This document shows, one piece after another, positions 22,957-31,122 of a stretch of DNA of 64,000 nucleotides. Under the pieces are notes generated by a model. It searched no databases. It saw nothing but the letters and a program-made list of their open reading frames with translations, and was not told the origin of the DNA. The translations under genes were made by a program, and so were the position numbers. The DNA is from Kitasatospora sp052076145 (lineage in GTDB: Bacteria; Actinomycetota; Actinomycetes; Streptomycetales; Streptomycetaceae): contig NZ_CP197246.1 of assembly GCF_052076145.1 (NCBI RefSeq), forward strand, positions 3,162,001-3,226,000, read 5' to 3'. Each line of letters starts with the position of its first letter. The first letter of the stretch is position 1.

Positions 22957-24167
22957 CCGACGGGGTGAGCACCGGGGTGGTCACCGGCTTCGGCGCGGTC
23001 ACCCCGCTCGGCGTCGGGGCCGGTCTGCTGCACGAGCGCGGGGTCGCCGGGGAGAGCGGCCTGACCGACGGCGTCGGGCGGTGCACGGGCTTCGTGCCCG
23101 CCGAGCACCTCTCCCGCCAGCAGATCCGCCGCACCGACCGGCTCACCCAGTTCGCCCTGACGGCCGCCGCCGAGGCCCTCGCCCAGGCCGGCTGGCCGGA
23201 CGGCACACCGCCCTACCCGGCTGACCGGATCGCCTGCGTGATCGGCTGCGCACTGGGCGGCACCGCCAGCTTCGAGGCCCAGGGGGGCGTCGACGAGGAG
23301 TTCGTCTCGCCGCTGATGGTGCCGATGATGATGGCCAACGCGGCCGCCGCCCAGGTGTCGATGCGGTACGGCTTCCAGGGCGAGGCGTACTGCGTCGCCT
23401 CGGCCTGCAGCAGCGGCGCCCAGGCGATCGGCGCCGGGCTGCGGCTGCTGGCCGCCGGGGTCGCGGACGCGGTGCTGGTGGGCGGCGCGGAGGCGTCCAC
23501 CGGCCCGCTGATCGCCGCCTCGTTCCGGAACGCGGGCGCGCTCTCGCCGACCGGCCGCTCGGTGCCCTTCGACCGGCACCGGGACGGCTTCCGGATCGGC
23601 GAGGGCGCGGGCGTCCTGGTGCTGGAGACCGCCGCCGGGGCCGCGCGGCGCGGGGCCCCCGTGCTCGGCCGGGTACTGGGCTACGGCGCCAGCTCGGACG
23701 CCCACCACCTGACCGCCCCCGACCCGACCGGCGCCCCGGCGGCCGCCGCCGTGACCCGGGCGCTCGCCGACGCCGGGGCCACACCCGAACAACTCGCCTA
23801 CCTCAACACGCACGGCACCGGCACCCTGCTCAACGACCAACTGGAGTGCGAGGCCCTGCGATCGGCCCTCGGACCGGCCCTCGCGGCCCTCCCGATGTCG
23901 TCCAGCAAGGGGGCGCTCGGGCACCTCTTCGGGGCCGCCGGAGCCGTCGAGGCGATCGTCACCCTGCAGGCCCTGCGGCACCGGACGGCGCCGCCGACCG
24001 CCGGGCTGCGGCACCCCGACCCGCGACTGGGCCCGCTCGACCCCGTCCTGACCGCCCGGCCGCTCCACGGCGGCCCCGAACTGCTGGGCCTGTCCACCTC
24101 GTTCGGCTTCGGCGGGCACAACGCGGCCCTGGTACTCGCCGCCCCCGCCGCTACGGAAGGCAGCTGA
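22953..24167 (+). CDS. Beta-ketoacyl-ACP synthase, KAS II (FabF) type
   Basis: Condensing enzyme of 404 residues. The catalytic set is intact: Cys152 (SACSSGAQ), His287 (NTHGTGT), Lys319 and His324 (SSSKGALGHLFG), so it should decarboxylate malonyl-ACP and extend a chain rather than act as a chain-length factor. The C-terminal FGFGGHNAALVL is typical. No partner chain-length factor is present, which separates this from aromatic type II PKS clusters and from most ladderane-type clusters. The GTG overlaps the acp stop by 4 bp. Confidence 0.92.
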   Translation: MTDGVSTGVVTGFGAVTPLGVGAGLLHERGVAGESGLTDGVGRCTGFVPAEHLSRQQIRRTDRLTQFALTAAAEALAQAGWPDGTPPYPADRIACVIGCALGGTASFEAQGGVDEEFVSPLMVPMMMANAAAAQVSMRYGFQGEAYCVASACSSGAQAIGAGLRLLAAGVADAVLVGGAEASTGPLIAASFRNAGALSPTGRSVPFDRHRDGFRIGEGAGVLVLETAAGAARRGAPVLGRVLGYGASSDAHHLTAPDPTGAPAAAAVTRALADAGATPEQLAYLNTHGTGTLLNDQLECEALRSALGPALAALPMSSSKGALGHLFGAAGAVEAIVTLQALRHRTAPPTAGLRHPDPRLGPLDPVLTARPLHGGPELLGLSTSFGFGGHNAALVLAAPAATEGS

Positions 24168-24970
24168 TGCTCGGCTTCGAAGGACGCCGCTACCTGATCA
24201 CCGGAGTCCTCAACGAGGACTCCATCGCCTGGCACACCGCCAGGGCCCTCCAGGAGGCGGGCGCCGAAGTGCTGCTGACCGGCTTCGGCCGCTCCCGCCG
24301 GATCACCGAGGCCGCCGCCGCCGAACTCCCCAAGCCCGTCGAGGTGCTGGAGCTGGACATCACCCGGCCCGAGGACTTCACCGAGCTGGCCCGGGAGGTG
24401 GCCGAGCGCTGGGGCGGGCTGGACGGCGCCCTGCACGCCGTCGCCGCCGCGCCGCAGGACGCGCTGAGCGGCAACTTCCTCACCACCCCCGTCGACAGCG
24501 CGACCTTCGCCTTCCGTACCGCCGCCTTCTCGCTGCACGCCCTCGCCACCTCGCTCGCGCCGCTGCTCAGCGCCGACGGGCGGCGCGGCAGCGTGGTCGG
24601 GCTGGACTTCGACTCCTCGGCCGCCTGGGCCGGTTACGACTGGATGGGCGTCAGCAAGGCCGCGCTCGGCGCCGTCTGCCGCTACCTCGCGCTCTACCTC
24701 GGGGCGGACGGGATCCGGGTCAACCTGGTCGCCGCCGGGCCCGTGGAGACCGTCGCCGGACGGGCCATCAGCACCTTCGACCGGATCGCCGACCGCTGGG
24801 AGGCCGAGGCCCCCCTCGGCTGGGACCGGGCCGACCCGGCCCGCGTCACCGGCCCGGTGCTCTTCCTGCTCTCCGACCTCGCCGCGACCGTCACCGGCGA
24901 GATCGTGCACGCCGACGGCGGGATGCACGCCGTCCACCTCGGCGGACCCACGGACGGGAGCGCACGGTGA
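24167..24970 (+). CDS. Enoyl-ACP reductase-like SDR (FabI/InhA type)
   Basis: Short-chain dehydrogenase fold of 267 residues. GVLNEDSIAWHTARAL matches the FabI NADH-binding loop (GxxxxxSIA), and the catalytic pair is Tyr157-x6-Lys164 (YDWMGVSK), the spacing typical of FabI rather than the Yx3K of classical SDRs. It would reduce the C2-C3 double bond of an enoyl-ACP. Primary-metabolism copies normally sit beside fabG; this one is embedded in the dedicated operon and shares only TGATG with the upstream synthase gene. No ketoreductase or dehydratase accompanies it, so those steps would have to come from housekeeping fatty-acid synthesis. Confidence 0.88.
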   Translation: MLGFEGRRYLITGVLNEDSIAWHTARALQEAGAEVLLTGFGRSRRITEAAAAELPKPVEVLELDITRPEDFTELAREVAERWGGLDGALHAVAAAPQDALSGNFLTTPVDSATFAFRTAAFSLHALATSLAPLLSADGRRGSVVGLDFDSSAAWAGYDWMGVSKAALGAVCRYLALYLGADGIRVNLVAAGPVETVAGRAISTFDRIADRWEAEAPLGWDRADPARVTGPVLFLLSDLAATVTGEIVHADGGMHAVHLGGPTDGSAR

Positions 24971-25914
24971 CCGCCACGATCGTCGGCCTCGGGGCCGCCC
25001 TGCCCGCACGGACCGTGCCCAACAGCCACTTCGAGCGGCTGGGCGCCTCCGACGAGTGGATCACCCGGCGCACCGGCATGCGCGAACGGCGCTTCCTCGA
25101 CGAAGGCGGCCACCTCGCCGACCTCGCCCTGGCGGCCTGCCGCGAGGCGCTGCGCTCCGCCGGACGCGACGCCGGGACGCTCCGCCACCTGGTCGTCGCG
25201 ACCATCACCCCCGACCGCGTCACCCCCGGCATGGCCGTCGAGGTCGCCGCCCGGCTCGGCATGCCGCAGGCCGCCGCCTTCGACCTGCACGCCGCCTGCG
25301 CCGGCTTCGTCTACGGGCTCGACCACGCCACCGCACTGATCGAATCCGGCCGCGCCGACGCCGTGCTGGTCTGCGGCGCGGAGGCCCTCACCCGGATCAC
25401 CGACCACGAGGACCGCTCCACCGCCGTGCTGCTCGGCGACGGCGCCGGAGCCGTCCTGCTCGCCGACCTGCCGGGCGCTGCTGTGGAACCGTGCTTCGTA
25501 CTCGGCTCCGACGGCAACCACGTCCAGCTGCTGCACGCCGACCGCAGCGACGGGAAGCTGCGGATGGACGGGCGGGAGATCTTCGTCCACGCCGTCGAGA
25601 AGATGACCGCCGCGACCCGCGAGGTGCTGGAGCGGCGCAGCCTGACCGCCGACGACATAGACCTGTTCGTCGCGCACCAGGCCAACGCCCGGATCGTGCA
25701 GGCCGTCGGCAAGGAGGTCGGCCTGCCGCCCGAGCGGCTCGCCCTCAACGTCGACCGCGTCGCCAACACCTCCTCCGCGTCCATCCCGCTCGCGCTGGCC
25801 CAGGCCCACGCCGATGGGCAGCTGGCCGCCTCCGGTCTGCTCGGGGTCGCCGCCTTCGGGGCCGGGATCGCCTGGGGCGCGGGCGTGCTGCCCTGGCAGC
25901 TGGGAGCGGGGTGA
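24967..25914 (+). CDS. Beta-ketoacyl-ACP synthase III (FabH-like)
   Basis: 315 residues with the KAS III triad Cys111 (HAACAGF), His237 (VAHQANARI) and Asn267 (ANTSSAS). The N-terminus TATIVGLGAALPARTVPN and WITRRTGMRERR are standard. It would prime chain formation from an acyl-CoA starter and malonyl-ACP, and in this context may accept an unusual starter. The GTG start overlaps the previous gene by 4 bp, and its stop overlaps the next GTG by 4 bp. Confidence 0.93.
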   Translation: MTATIVGLGAALPARTVPNSHFERLGASDEWITRRTGMRERRFLDEGGHLADLALAACREALRSAGRDAGTLRHLVVATITPDRVTPGMAVEVAARLGMPQAAAFDLHAACAGFVYGLDHATALIESGRADAVLVCGAEALTRITDHEDRSTAVLLGDGAGAVLLADLPGAAVEPCFVLGSDGNHVQLLHADRSDGKLRMDGREIFVHAVEKMTAATREVLERRSLTADDIDLFVAHQANARIVQAVGKEVGLPPERLALNVDRVANTSSASIPLALAQAHADGQLAASGLLGVAAFGAGIAWGAGVLPWQLGAG

Positions 25915-26810
25915 CGGTGGCCGCGCGGCCGGGCAAGGCGCCGCGCTTCCCCGTGCTCGCCGAGCTCACCACCCCCGACGGCGCCCGGCTGACCTGCCGC
26001 ACCCTGGCCCAGCCGGACCGGACGGCGCCCGTGGTGGTCGTACTGCCCGCGATGGGCATGGCCGCCCGGCACTACACCCCGCTGGTCCGGGCCCTGCACC
26101 GGCGCGGCCTCTCCGTCGTCACCACCGACCTGCGCGGCCACGGCGAGAGCCTGCCCACGCCCGCGCGCGGCGTGCACTTCGGCTACCGCGAGATCGTCGA
26201 GCACGACATCGGCGCCGTGCTGCGGGAGACCCGGGCGGCCTTCCCCGAAGCCCCCGTGCTGCTCCTCGGCCACAGCCTGGGCGGGCAGTTGGGCGCCGTC
26301 CACTGCGGCCTGGGCCGCATCCGCCCGGCCGGGGTCGTCCTGGTCGCCAGCGGCTCCGCCTGGTACCGGACCTTCGGCCTCCGGGCCGGCCTGCGGCGGC
26401 TCGTGCTCAGCCGCCTGTACGTCGTCGGCGCGGCCCTGCTCGGCTACTGGCCCGGCGAGCGGCTCGGCTTCGGCGGCCGCGAATCCGCCCGGCTGATGCG
26501 GGACTGGGCCCGGCAGATGCTCACCGGCCGCTACCACGTCCGGGGCAGCCTCGTACCGTACGAACAGGCGCTCTCCGAGGTCGAGTTGCCGATCCTGGCG
26601 GTGGACGTCGAGAACGACGAACTCGCGCCGCCCCGGGCCGTCGACCACCTCTGCGGCAAGATGCCCCGCGCCCGGGTGACCCGCTGGAGCTACACCAGCG
26701 CCGACGCCGACGGCCGCCCCCTCGACCACTTCCGCTGGATCCGCCACAACTCCGGCCTGGCCGACCGGATCACCGACTGGATCACCGACACCCTCCGGAG
26801 CCCGGCATGA
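25911..26810 (+). CDS. Alpha/beta hydrolase
   Basis: 299 residues. The nucleophile elbow GHSLGG puts the serine at residue 122; the oxyanion-side motif is VVVLPAMGMAARHY, and TTDLRGHGES is the strand-4 segment. The acid and His lie in the C-terminal part (DVENDELAPP; DHFRWIRHN). It may release the finished chain from the carrier or edit misprimed ACP. The GTG at 25911 forms GTGA with the fabH-like stop, and its own stop forms ATGA with a spurious downstream ATG. Confidence 0.82.
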   Translation: MTVAARPGKAPRFPVLAELTTPDGARLTCRTLAQPDRTAPVVVVLPAMGMAARHYTPLVRALHRRGLSVVTTDLRGHGESLPTPARGVHFGYREIVEHDIGAVLRETRAAFPEAPVLLLGHSLGGQLGAVHCGLGRIRPAGVVLVASGSAWYRTFGLRAGLRRLVLSRLYVVGAALLGYWPGERLGFGGRESARLMRDWARQMLTGRYHVRGSLVPYEQALSEVELPILAVDVENDELAPPRAVDHLCGKMPRARVTRWSYTSADADGRPLDHFRWIRHNSGLADRITDWITDTLRSPA

Positions 26811-26852
26811 ACTCCACGCCGCCCGCCTCCCCCGGGGCTCGGGAGCCCGGCC

Positions 26853-27563
26853 TTGCTCGCTGAACTGCTGCCACGCTGGGCCCGAGTGGTGGAGACCACG
26901 ACGGACGGACCGGCCGGGCTCTTCGCCTTCGCCTTCGCCGAGGAGGAGGCGCTGGTGGCGCGCGCAACTGCCGGGCGGCGGCGGGAGTTCGGGACGGGAC
27001 GGCGCTGCGCCCGGGAGGCACTGGCCGCCCTCGGGGTGCCTCCGGCGCCACTGCTGCGCGGGCGGCGGGGGATGCCCGCCTGGCCGGCGGGGGTGGTCGG
27101 CAGCATCACGCACTGCGCCGGGTACCGGGCCGCCGCCGTGGCCGACGGACGGGACGCCCTCGGGCTCGGCATCGACGCCGAACCGGACGCAGCACTGCCC
27201 GAAGGGGTGTTGGCGGCGGTCGCGTTCGGGCCGGAGCCGGCCCAGCTGGCCGCGTACCGTCGGCTGCGCCCCGAACTGGCTTGGGACAGACTGCTCTTCA
27301 GCGCCAAGGAGGCCGTCTACAAGGCCTGGTCGGGTGCGGGCGGCGGCTGGCTGGGCTTCGAGGAGGCCGTGGTCGGCATCGACCCGCCGGGGCGCTCGCA
27401 GACCGGCACCTTCCACGCCGTGCTCCCCGCCGGTGGCGCCATCGGCCCACTGCTGCAAGGACGGTGGGCCGCCGCCGGTGGCCTGCTCGTGACCGCTGTC
27501 GCCGTCGAACGAGCCGCTGTTGACCGAGTCGCCGTCGAACGACCTGAGGAGTCCCGTCGATGA
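26853..27563 (+). CDS. 4'-phosphopantetheinyl transferase (EntD/Sfp superfamily)
   Basis: 236 residues. Metal and CoA-binding motifs are present: SITHCAGY, GIDAEPD (Asp108) and SAKEAVYKAW (Lys152, Glu153). It resembles the EntD/PcpS-like group. It presumably converts the operon's apo-ACP to its holo form. The start is a TTG at 26853 behind GGGAGC; the ATG at 26807 that overlaps the upstream stop opens only an 18-codon frame and cannot encode this protein. The C-terminus ends in an Ala/Val/Arg-rich tail. Confidence 0.85.
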   Translation: MLAELLPRWARVVETTTDGPAGLFAFAFAEEEALVARATAGRRREFGTGRRCAREALAALGVPPAPLLRGRRGMPAWPAGVVGSITHCAGYRAAAVADGRDALGLGIDAEPDAALPEGVLAAVAFGPEPAQLAAYRRLRPELAWDRLLFSAKEAVYKAWSGAGGGWLGFEEAVVGIDPPGRSQTGTFHAVLPAGGAIGPLLQGRWAAAGGLLVTAVAVERAAVDRVAVERPEESRR

Positions 27564-29074
27564 CCGAGACCGTGAACGCCCTGCTGCCCGCCACCGCCGC
27601 GCTGCGGCCGGACCACCCGGTGCTGCGGCTCGACCAGGAGGTACTGACCTTCGCCGAGCTGGACGAGCTGTCCGCCCGAACCGCCGCCTGGCTCGGCTCG
27701 TCGGGCGTCGCGGCGGGCGACCGGGTGGCCGTGTTCCTGCCCAACGTGCCGCTCTTCGCGGTGCTCTACTACGGCATCCTGCGGGCGGGCGCCGTCGTCG
27801 TGCCGATGAACCCGCTGCTGAAGGCGGCGGAGGTCGAGCACTGCCTCGGCGACGCCGAGGCCGCCCTGATGCTGGCCTGGCACGAGGGCGCCGACCAGGC
27901 CGAGGCGGGCGCCCGCGCCGCCGGCACCCCGTACCTGGCCCTCGCGCCGGACGCCTTCGCCGCGCAGCTGCGCGAGCAGCAGCAGCCGCTCGCCGAGGAC
28001 GTGCCCCGGTCGGGCGACGACACCGCCGTCATCCTCTACACCTCCGGCACCACCGGCAGACCCAAGGGCGCCGAGCTCACCCACCACAACATCCGGCGCA
28101 ACATCGCCGCCGGGGCCGAGGTGCTGGGCATCGGCCCGGACGACGTGATCTTCGGCGGGCTGCCGCTCTTCCACTCCTTCGGCCAGGTGATGGGCCTGGG
28201 CTGCGCCGTGGCGACCGGCGGCTGCCTGACCCTGCTCACCCGCTTCGACGCCGAGCGAGCGATGGCGGTGCTCGCCCGGGACGGCGTCACGGTCTTCCTC
28301 GGGGTACCGACGATGTACACGCTGCTGCTGGGCCTGGCCGGACGGGAGGCCTACGACGTCTCGGCGCTGCGGGTCTGCCTCAGCGGCGGGTCGGCGCTGC
28401 CGGTCGAGGTGCTGCACGGGTTCGAGGCCGGGTTCGACTGCGCCGTCCTGGAGGGGTACGGGCTCTCCGAGTCCTCGCCGCTGGCCTGCGCCAATCGCAG
28501 CGACCGCGAGCGGGTGCCCGGCACCGTGGGCATCCCGATCGGCGGGGTCGAGATGCGGGTCTTCGACCGGCAGGGCCGGGAGCTGCCGGACGGCGAGGTC
28601 GGCGAGGTCGTGATCCGTGGGCACAACGTCATGAAGGGCTACTGGCGCCGCCCGGAGGCCAGCGCCGAGACCGTGCGGAACGGCTGGCTGCACACCGGCG
28701 ACCTCGGCACCCGGGACGGGCGCGGGGACTTCCGGATCGTCGACCGCAGCAAGGACGTCATCATCCGGGGCGGCTTCAACGTCTACCCCCGGGAGATCGA
28801 GGAGGTGCTCTACCGGCACCCGGCCGTTGCCGAGGCCGCCGTGGTCGGCGTGCCGCACCCGACTCACGGTCAGGAGGTGGCGGCGGCTGTGGTGCTGCGG
28901 CCCGGCACGGAGACGACGCCCGAGGAGGTACGCGAGTTCGTCCGCGCCCAGGTCGCGAGCTTCAAGTACCCGCGCGTGGTGTGGACCACCGACGTACTGC
29001 CCAAGGGACCGACGGGGAAGATCCTCAAGCGCGAGATCGCCCCGCCCGCGCAGCTGCTGTCGGACAGGCCCTAG
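27560..29074 (+). CDS. AMP-dependent acyl-CoA/acyl-ACP ligase (ANL family)
   Basis: 504 residues. The phosphate loop is YTSGTTGRPKGAEL (from about residue 160), followed by GYGLSESSP, HTGDLG, the hinge VDRSKDVIIRGGFNVYP and the catalytic lysine 487 in GPTGKILKR. It resembles long-chain fatty acid-CoA ligases and could load a free fatty acid onto CoA or the operon's ACP. The ATG overlaps the previous stop (ATGA). The last codons and TAG stop coincide with a short dispersed repeat end (29058-29074), so the native C-terminus may have been trimmed or replaced. Confidence 0.9.
   Translation: MTETVNALLPATAALRPDHPVLRLDQEVLTFAELDELSARTAAWLGSSGVAAGDRVAVFLPNVPLFAVLYYGILRAGAVVVPMNPLLKAAEVEHCLGDAEAALMLAWHEGADQAEAGARAAGTPYLALAPDAFAAQLREQQQPLAEDVPRSGDDTAVILYTSGTTGRPKGAELTHHNIRRNIAAGAEVLGIGPDDVIFGGLPLFHSFGQVMGLGCAVATGGCLTLLTRFDAERAMAVLARDGVTVFLGVPTMYTLLLGLAGREAYDVSALRVCLSGGSALPVEVLHGFEAGFDCAVLEGYGLSESSPLACANRSDRERVPGTVGIPIGGVEMRVFDRQGRELPDGEVGEVVIRGHNVMKGYWRRPEASAETVRNGWLHTGDLGTRDGRGDFRIVDRSKDVIIRGGFNVYPREIEEVLYRHPAVAEAAVVGVPHPTHGQEVAAAVVLRPGTETTPEEVREFVRAQVASFKYPRVVWTTDVLPKGPTGKILKREIAPPAQLLSDRP
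29058..29074. repeat. Fragment of dispersed repeat end
   Basis: TGTCGGACAGGCCCTAG, nearly the same as the right end of the 14488-14650 element and as 54501-54517. It supplies the stop codon of the ligase gene. Confidence 0.5.
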
Positions 29075-29121
29075 GCCCTAGAGTCGTGCCGTCAGGTCGG
29101 TTTGCGGGGAGGCGGGGCGCG

Positions 29122-30114
29122 GTGGCGATCGAACGTGACGGGGAGCTGGCACCGGCGGTGCAGGCCGGGTTGGCCGCGGTGCTGCTGGCCGGGGTGGCGG
29201 GGCTGGTGCTGTTCGCGGCATCGGCCGACGACTGGACGCGGGCGCTCGGCGGCGGGCTGATGGTCGCGGGCGGCTTCACCGTGGCCGGGGGTGGGCTGGG
29301 CTTCCTCTTCGGCATCCCGAGGCTGCTCACCAGCGGCGCGGCGGCCGACCCGGACGACCTGCACACCACCTCGACCGCGAACTACGCCCCCAACACCAAT
29401 CTGGAGCAGGTCTCCGACTGGCTGACGAAGATCCTGCTGGGCGCCGGACTCACCCAGCTCGTCACCCTCCCGCACCGGCTGCGGCAACTCGGCGACGCGG
29501 TGGCGCCGTTGGTCGGCGGCGGCAGCGGCGCGGCGGGCTTCGGGGCCGCACTGGCGGTGTACTTCGCCGTCGTCGGGTTCCTCTCCGGCTGGCTGCTCAC
29601 CCGGCTGCGGATGGCCCGCGCCTTCTCCGTCGCCGACCGCGAGACGCTCGCGGACTCCGTCAACCAGACGGCCACGGCGGCGGGTTCACTGGTGGACATC
29701 GGCCCGGAGCAGGTGCGGATGCTCTTCGACTCCGGCGTGCAGGGGCTGCGGGTCCAGGCGCTGGCGCTGCTGAAGGGCCGCCCGGACGCCGGGTCGGTCG
29801 ATCTGATCGTCACGGCGGTGAAGGACCCGCTGTCCTCCTTCGAACTGCTCCAGGCCCTGCTGGCGGCGCGCAGCGCCGTGCAGGCGACGGACCCGGCCCT
29901 GCCGGCCGAGCAGGTGCAGGAGCTGCTGGCGGTGGTCGCCGAGGTGCTGCCCAACTCCCGTAAGCTCCCGCCGCGTTCGCGCCGCAGGGCGGTGGCCCAG
30001 GAGATCCTGCGGACGGTGCCGCAGCCCCGTCGGCCGGAGGCACCGGCTGAGGCACCGACGGAGGCATCGACTGAGGCACCGGCGGAGCCACCGGCGGCGG
30101 TCAAAGGCCCGTGA
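29122..30114 (+). CDS. Conserved membrane protein with GFLFGIPR motif
   Basis: 330 residues, not a named family to me. Two hydrophobic helices open the protein (AGLAAVLLAGVAGLVLFAA; LMVAGGFTVAGGGLGFLFGI), then IPRLLTSG, then YAPNTNLEQVSDWLTKILLG followed by a third segment and a fourth (LAVYFAVVGFLSGWLLTRL). The GFLFGIPR / NTNLEQxSDWLTKI pair recurs in many bacterial hypothetical membrane proteins that I remember. The C-terminal 140 residues are cytoplasmic-type helices ending in a Pro/Glu/Ala tail with PEAPTEAS-like repeats. The GTG at 29122 is preceded by GGGGAGG. Function unknown. Confidence 0.7.
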   Translation: MAIERDGELAPAVQAGLAAVLLAGVAGLVLFAASADDWTRALGGGLMVAGGFTVAGGGLGFLFGIPRLLTSGAAADPDDLHTTSTANYAPNTNLEQVSDWLTKILLGAGLTQLVTLPHRLRQLGDAVAPLVGGGSGAAGFGAALAVYFAVVGFLSGWLLTRLRMARAFSVADRETLADSVNQTATAAGSLVDIGPEQVRMLFDSGVQGLRVQALALLKGRPDAGSVDLIVTAVKDPLSSFELLQALLAARSAVQATDPALPAEQVQELLAVVAEVLPNSRKLPPRSRRRAVAQEILRTVPQPRRPEAPAEAPTEASTEAPAEPPAAVKGP

Positions 30115-30826
30115 CCCCGGCCGCCCGGCGGCGGTGGTCGGCGGCGCGGAGCACCAGGACGCGCCGAGTCCGGCCGTCGCCGGGGCGGGGCGAGCGCCGG
30201 ATCTCGCTGGAGACCTGGCGGCGGCCGAGGGCTGCCCGCAGCTCGTCGAGGTGCGGGCAGGGGTGCCCGGCGCCGTCGTGCAGCGGGTAGATCCGGGCCT
30301 CGCCGCCGGGGGCGGTGACCCGGGCGAGTTCGAGCAGGCCGGCCAGCTGGGCGGCGGGCGGGAAGAGCTCGGGGTAGGCGAAGAGCAGGTACGAGCTGAG
30401 GGTGAGCGCGAACGAGCCGTCGGCGAACGGCAGCCGGGGCAGGGCGGCGGCGACGTACCGCTCGGGGCGGGCGGCGCTGTCGGCGGCGAAGAGCCGTCGG
30501 GCGCGGTCCCAGCTGCGCAGGTAGCGGGCGGGCGGCAGGTGCCGGGGCGCGGGGTAGAGCTGCGGGGTGGCGGCCATCGCCACGGCCATCGCATCCCGGC
30601 CGTGCCGGGCGAGCGCGGTGAGGGCGGGCAGCGGCGCCGCGTACGCCGGGTCGGTTGCGACCACCTCGACGCCGAGGGCGCGAGCCTCGGCGGCCAGACC
30701 GGAGGCGCCGCCCGGACAGTCCAGGACTGGGCCCGGGACGGCGCACAGTGCGCTGCGGCTCAGGGCGAAGAGCTGGCAGTACTCGTCCAGCGGGCGAGAG
30801 GTGACCAACGTGCCGGGCGTGTTCAC
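30101..30826 (-). CDS. SAM-dependent methyltransferase-like protein
   Basis: 241 residues. The class I fold is visible: GPVLDCPGGASGLAAEARA (motif I), VVATDPAYA (motif II acid) and LPFADGSFALTLSSYLLF (motif IV/post-motif), then VTAPGGEARIYPLHD. The glycine-rich loop CPGGAS is unusual beside the common DxGxGxG. The substrate is unknown. The GTG at 30826 has GGGAGC upstream. The 3' end overlaps the convergent membrane-protein gene by 14 bp. Confidence 0.72.
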   Translation of the reverse strand: MNTPGTLVTSRPLDEYCQLFALSRSALCAVPGPVLDCPGGASGLAAEARALGVEVVATDPAYAAPLPALTALARHGRDAMAVAMAATPQLYPAPRHLPPARYLRSWDRARRLFAADSAARPERYVAAALPRLPFADGSFALTLSSYLLFAYPELFPPAAQLAGLLELARVTAPGGEARIYPLHDGAGHPCPHLDELRAALGRRQVSSEIRRSPRPGDGRTRRVLVLRAADHRRRAAGVTGL

Positions 30827-30936
30827 GGACGCTCCCTGACCGGTGGCGGTGCGGTAGGGACATCGGAACACGGCTGGTCGGAGGCCGCATCCGGGCTCCC
30901 GGGAGGCTGCCCCGGGCAGAGTGCCCGGAGAAACGA

Positions 30937-30966
30937 TTTCGCGTACGGGCGGATGTCGCGTACTGT
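30937..30966 (+). promoter_or_regulatory. Promoter of initiator tRNA copy 2
   Basis: TTTCGC, 18 bp, TACTGT, 12 nt before the tRNA, matching the arrangement before copy 1. Confidence 0.5.
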
Positions 30967-30978
30967 CAGGTTTACCGA

Positions 30979-31052
30979 CGCGGGGTGGAGCAGCTCGGTA
31001 GCTCGCTGGGCTCATAACCCAGAGGTCGCAGGTTCAAATCCTGTCCCCGCTA
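30979..31052 (+). tRNA. Initiator tRNA-fMet (CAT), copy 2
   Basis: Identical 74-nt sequence to the copy at 18214-18287, including the C1 mismatch and GGG/CCC anticodon stem. Identity begins at GTTTACCGACG just upstream and continues through the terminator, with one base deleted in the short spacer. Confidence 0.95.
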
Positions 31053-31062
31053 CTCAGTAGCA

Positions 31063-31099
31063 CAGAAGGCCCGGCAGACATCGTCTGCCGGGCCTTCTG
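31063..31099 (+). terminator. Terminator of tRNA-fMet copy 2
   Basis: The same 17-bp stem and ATC loop as after copy 1. Being palindromic it can also end the convergent minus-strand gene at 31123. Confidence 0.88.
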
Positions 31100-31122
31100 C
31101 TTTCCCCCGGCTCTTCTCCGGG

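Noticed and set aside
22953..24167. Chain-length factor instead of a ketosynthase
   Set aside because: Cys152, His287, Lys319 and His324 are all present, so it should be an active condensing enzyme.
26807..26863. 18-codon frame starting with ATGA overlap after the alpha/beta hydrolase
   Set aside because: It ends at once and has no recognisable content; the phosphopantetheinyl transferase frame begins at the TTG at 26853.
27520..29121. Long plus-strand frame running into the membrane-protein gene
   Set aside because: It is an out-of-frame reading of the ligase gene, with Arg/Ala/Gly-rich translation; the GTG at 29122 has its own ribosome-binding site.
30979..31052. tRNA copy 2 as the attachment site of an integrated element
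   Set aside because: No integrase, excisionase or direct repeat of the tRNA 3' end flanking foreign-looking DNA was found; the full tRNA and terminator are duplicated instead.
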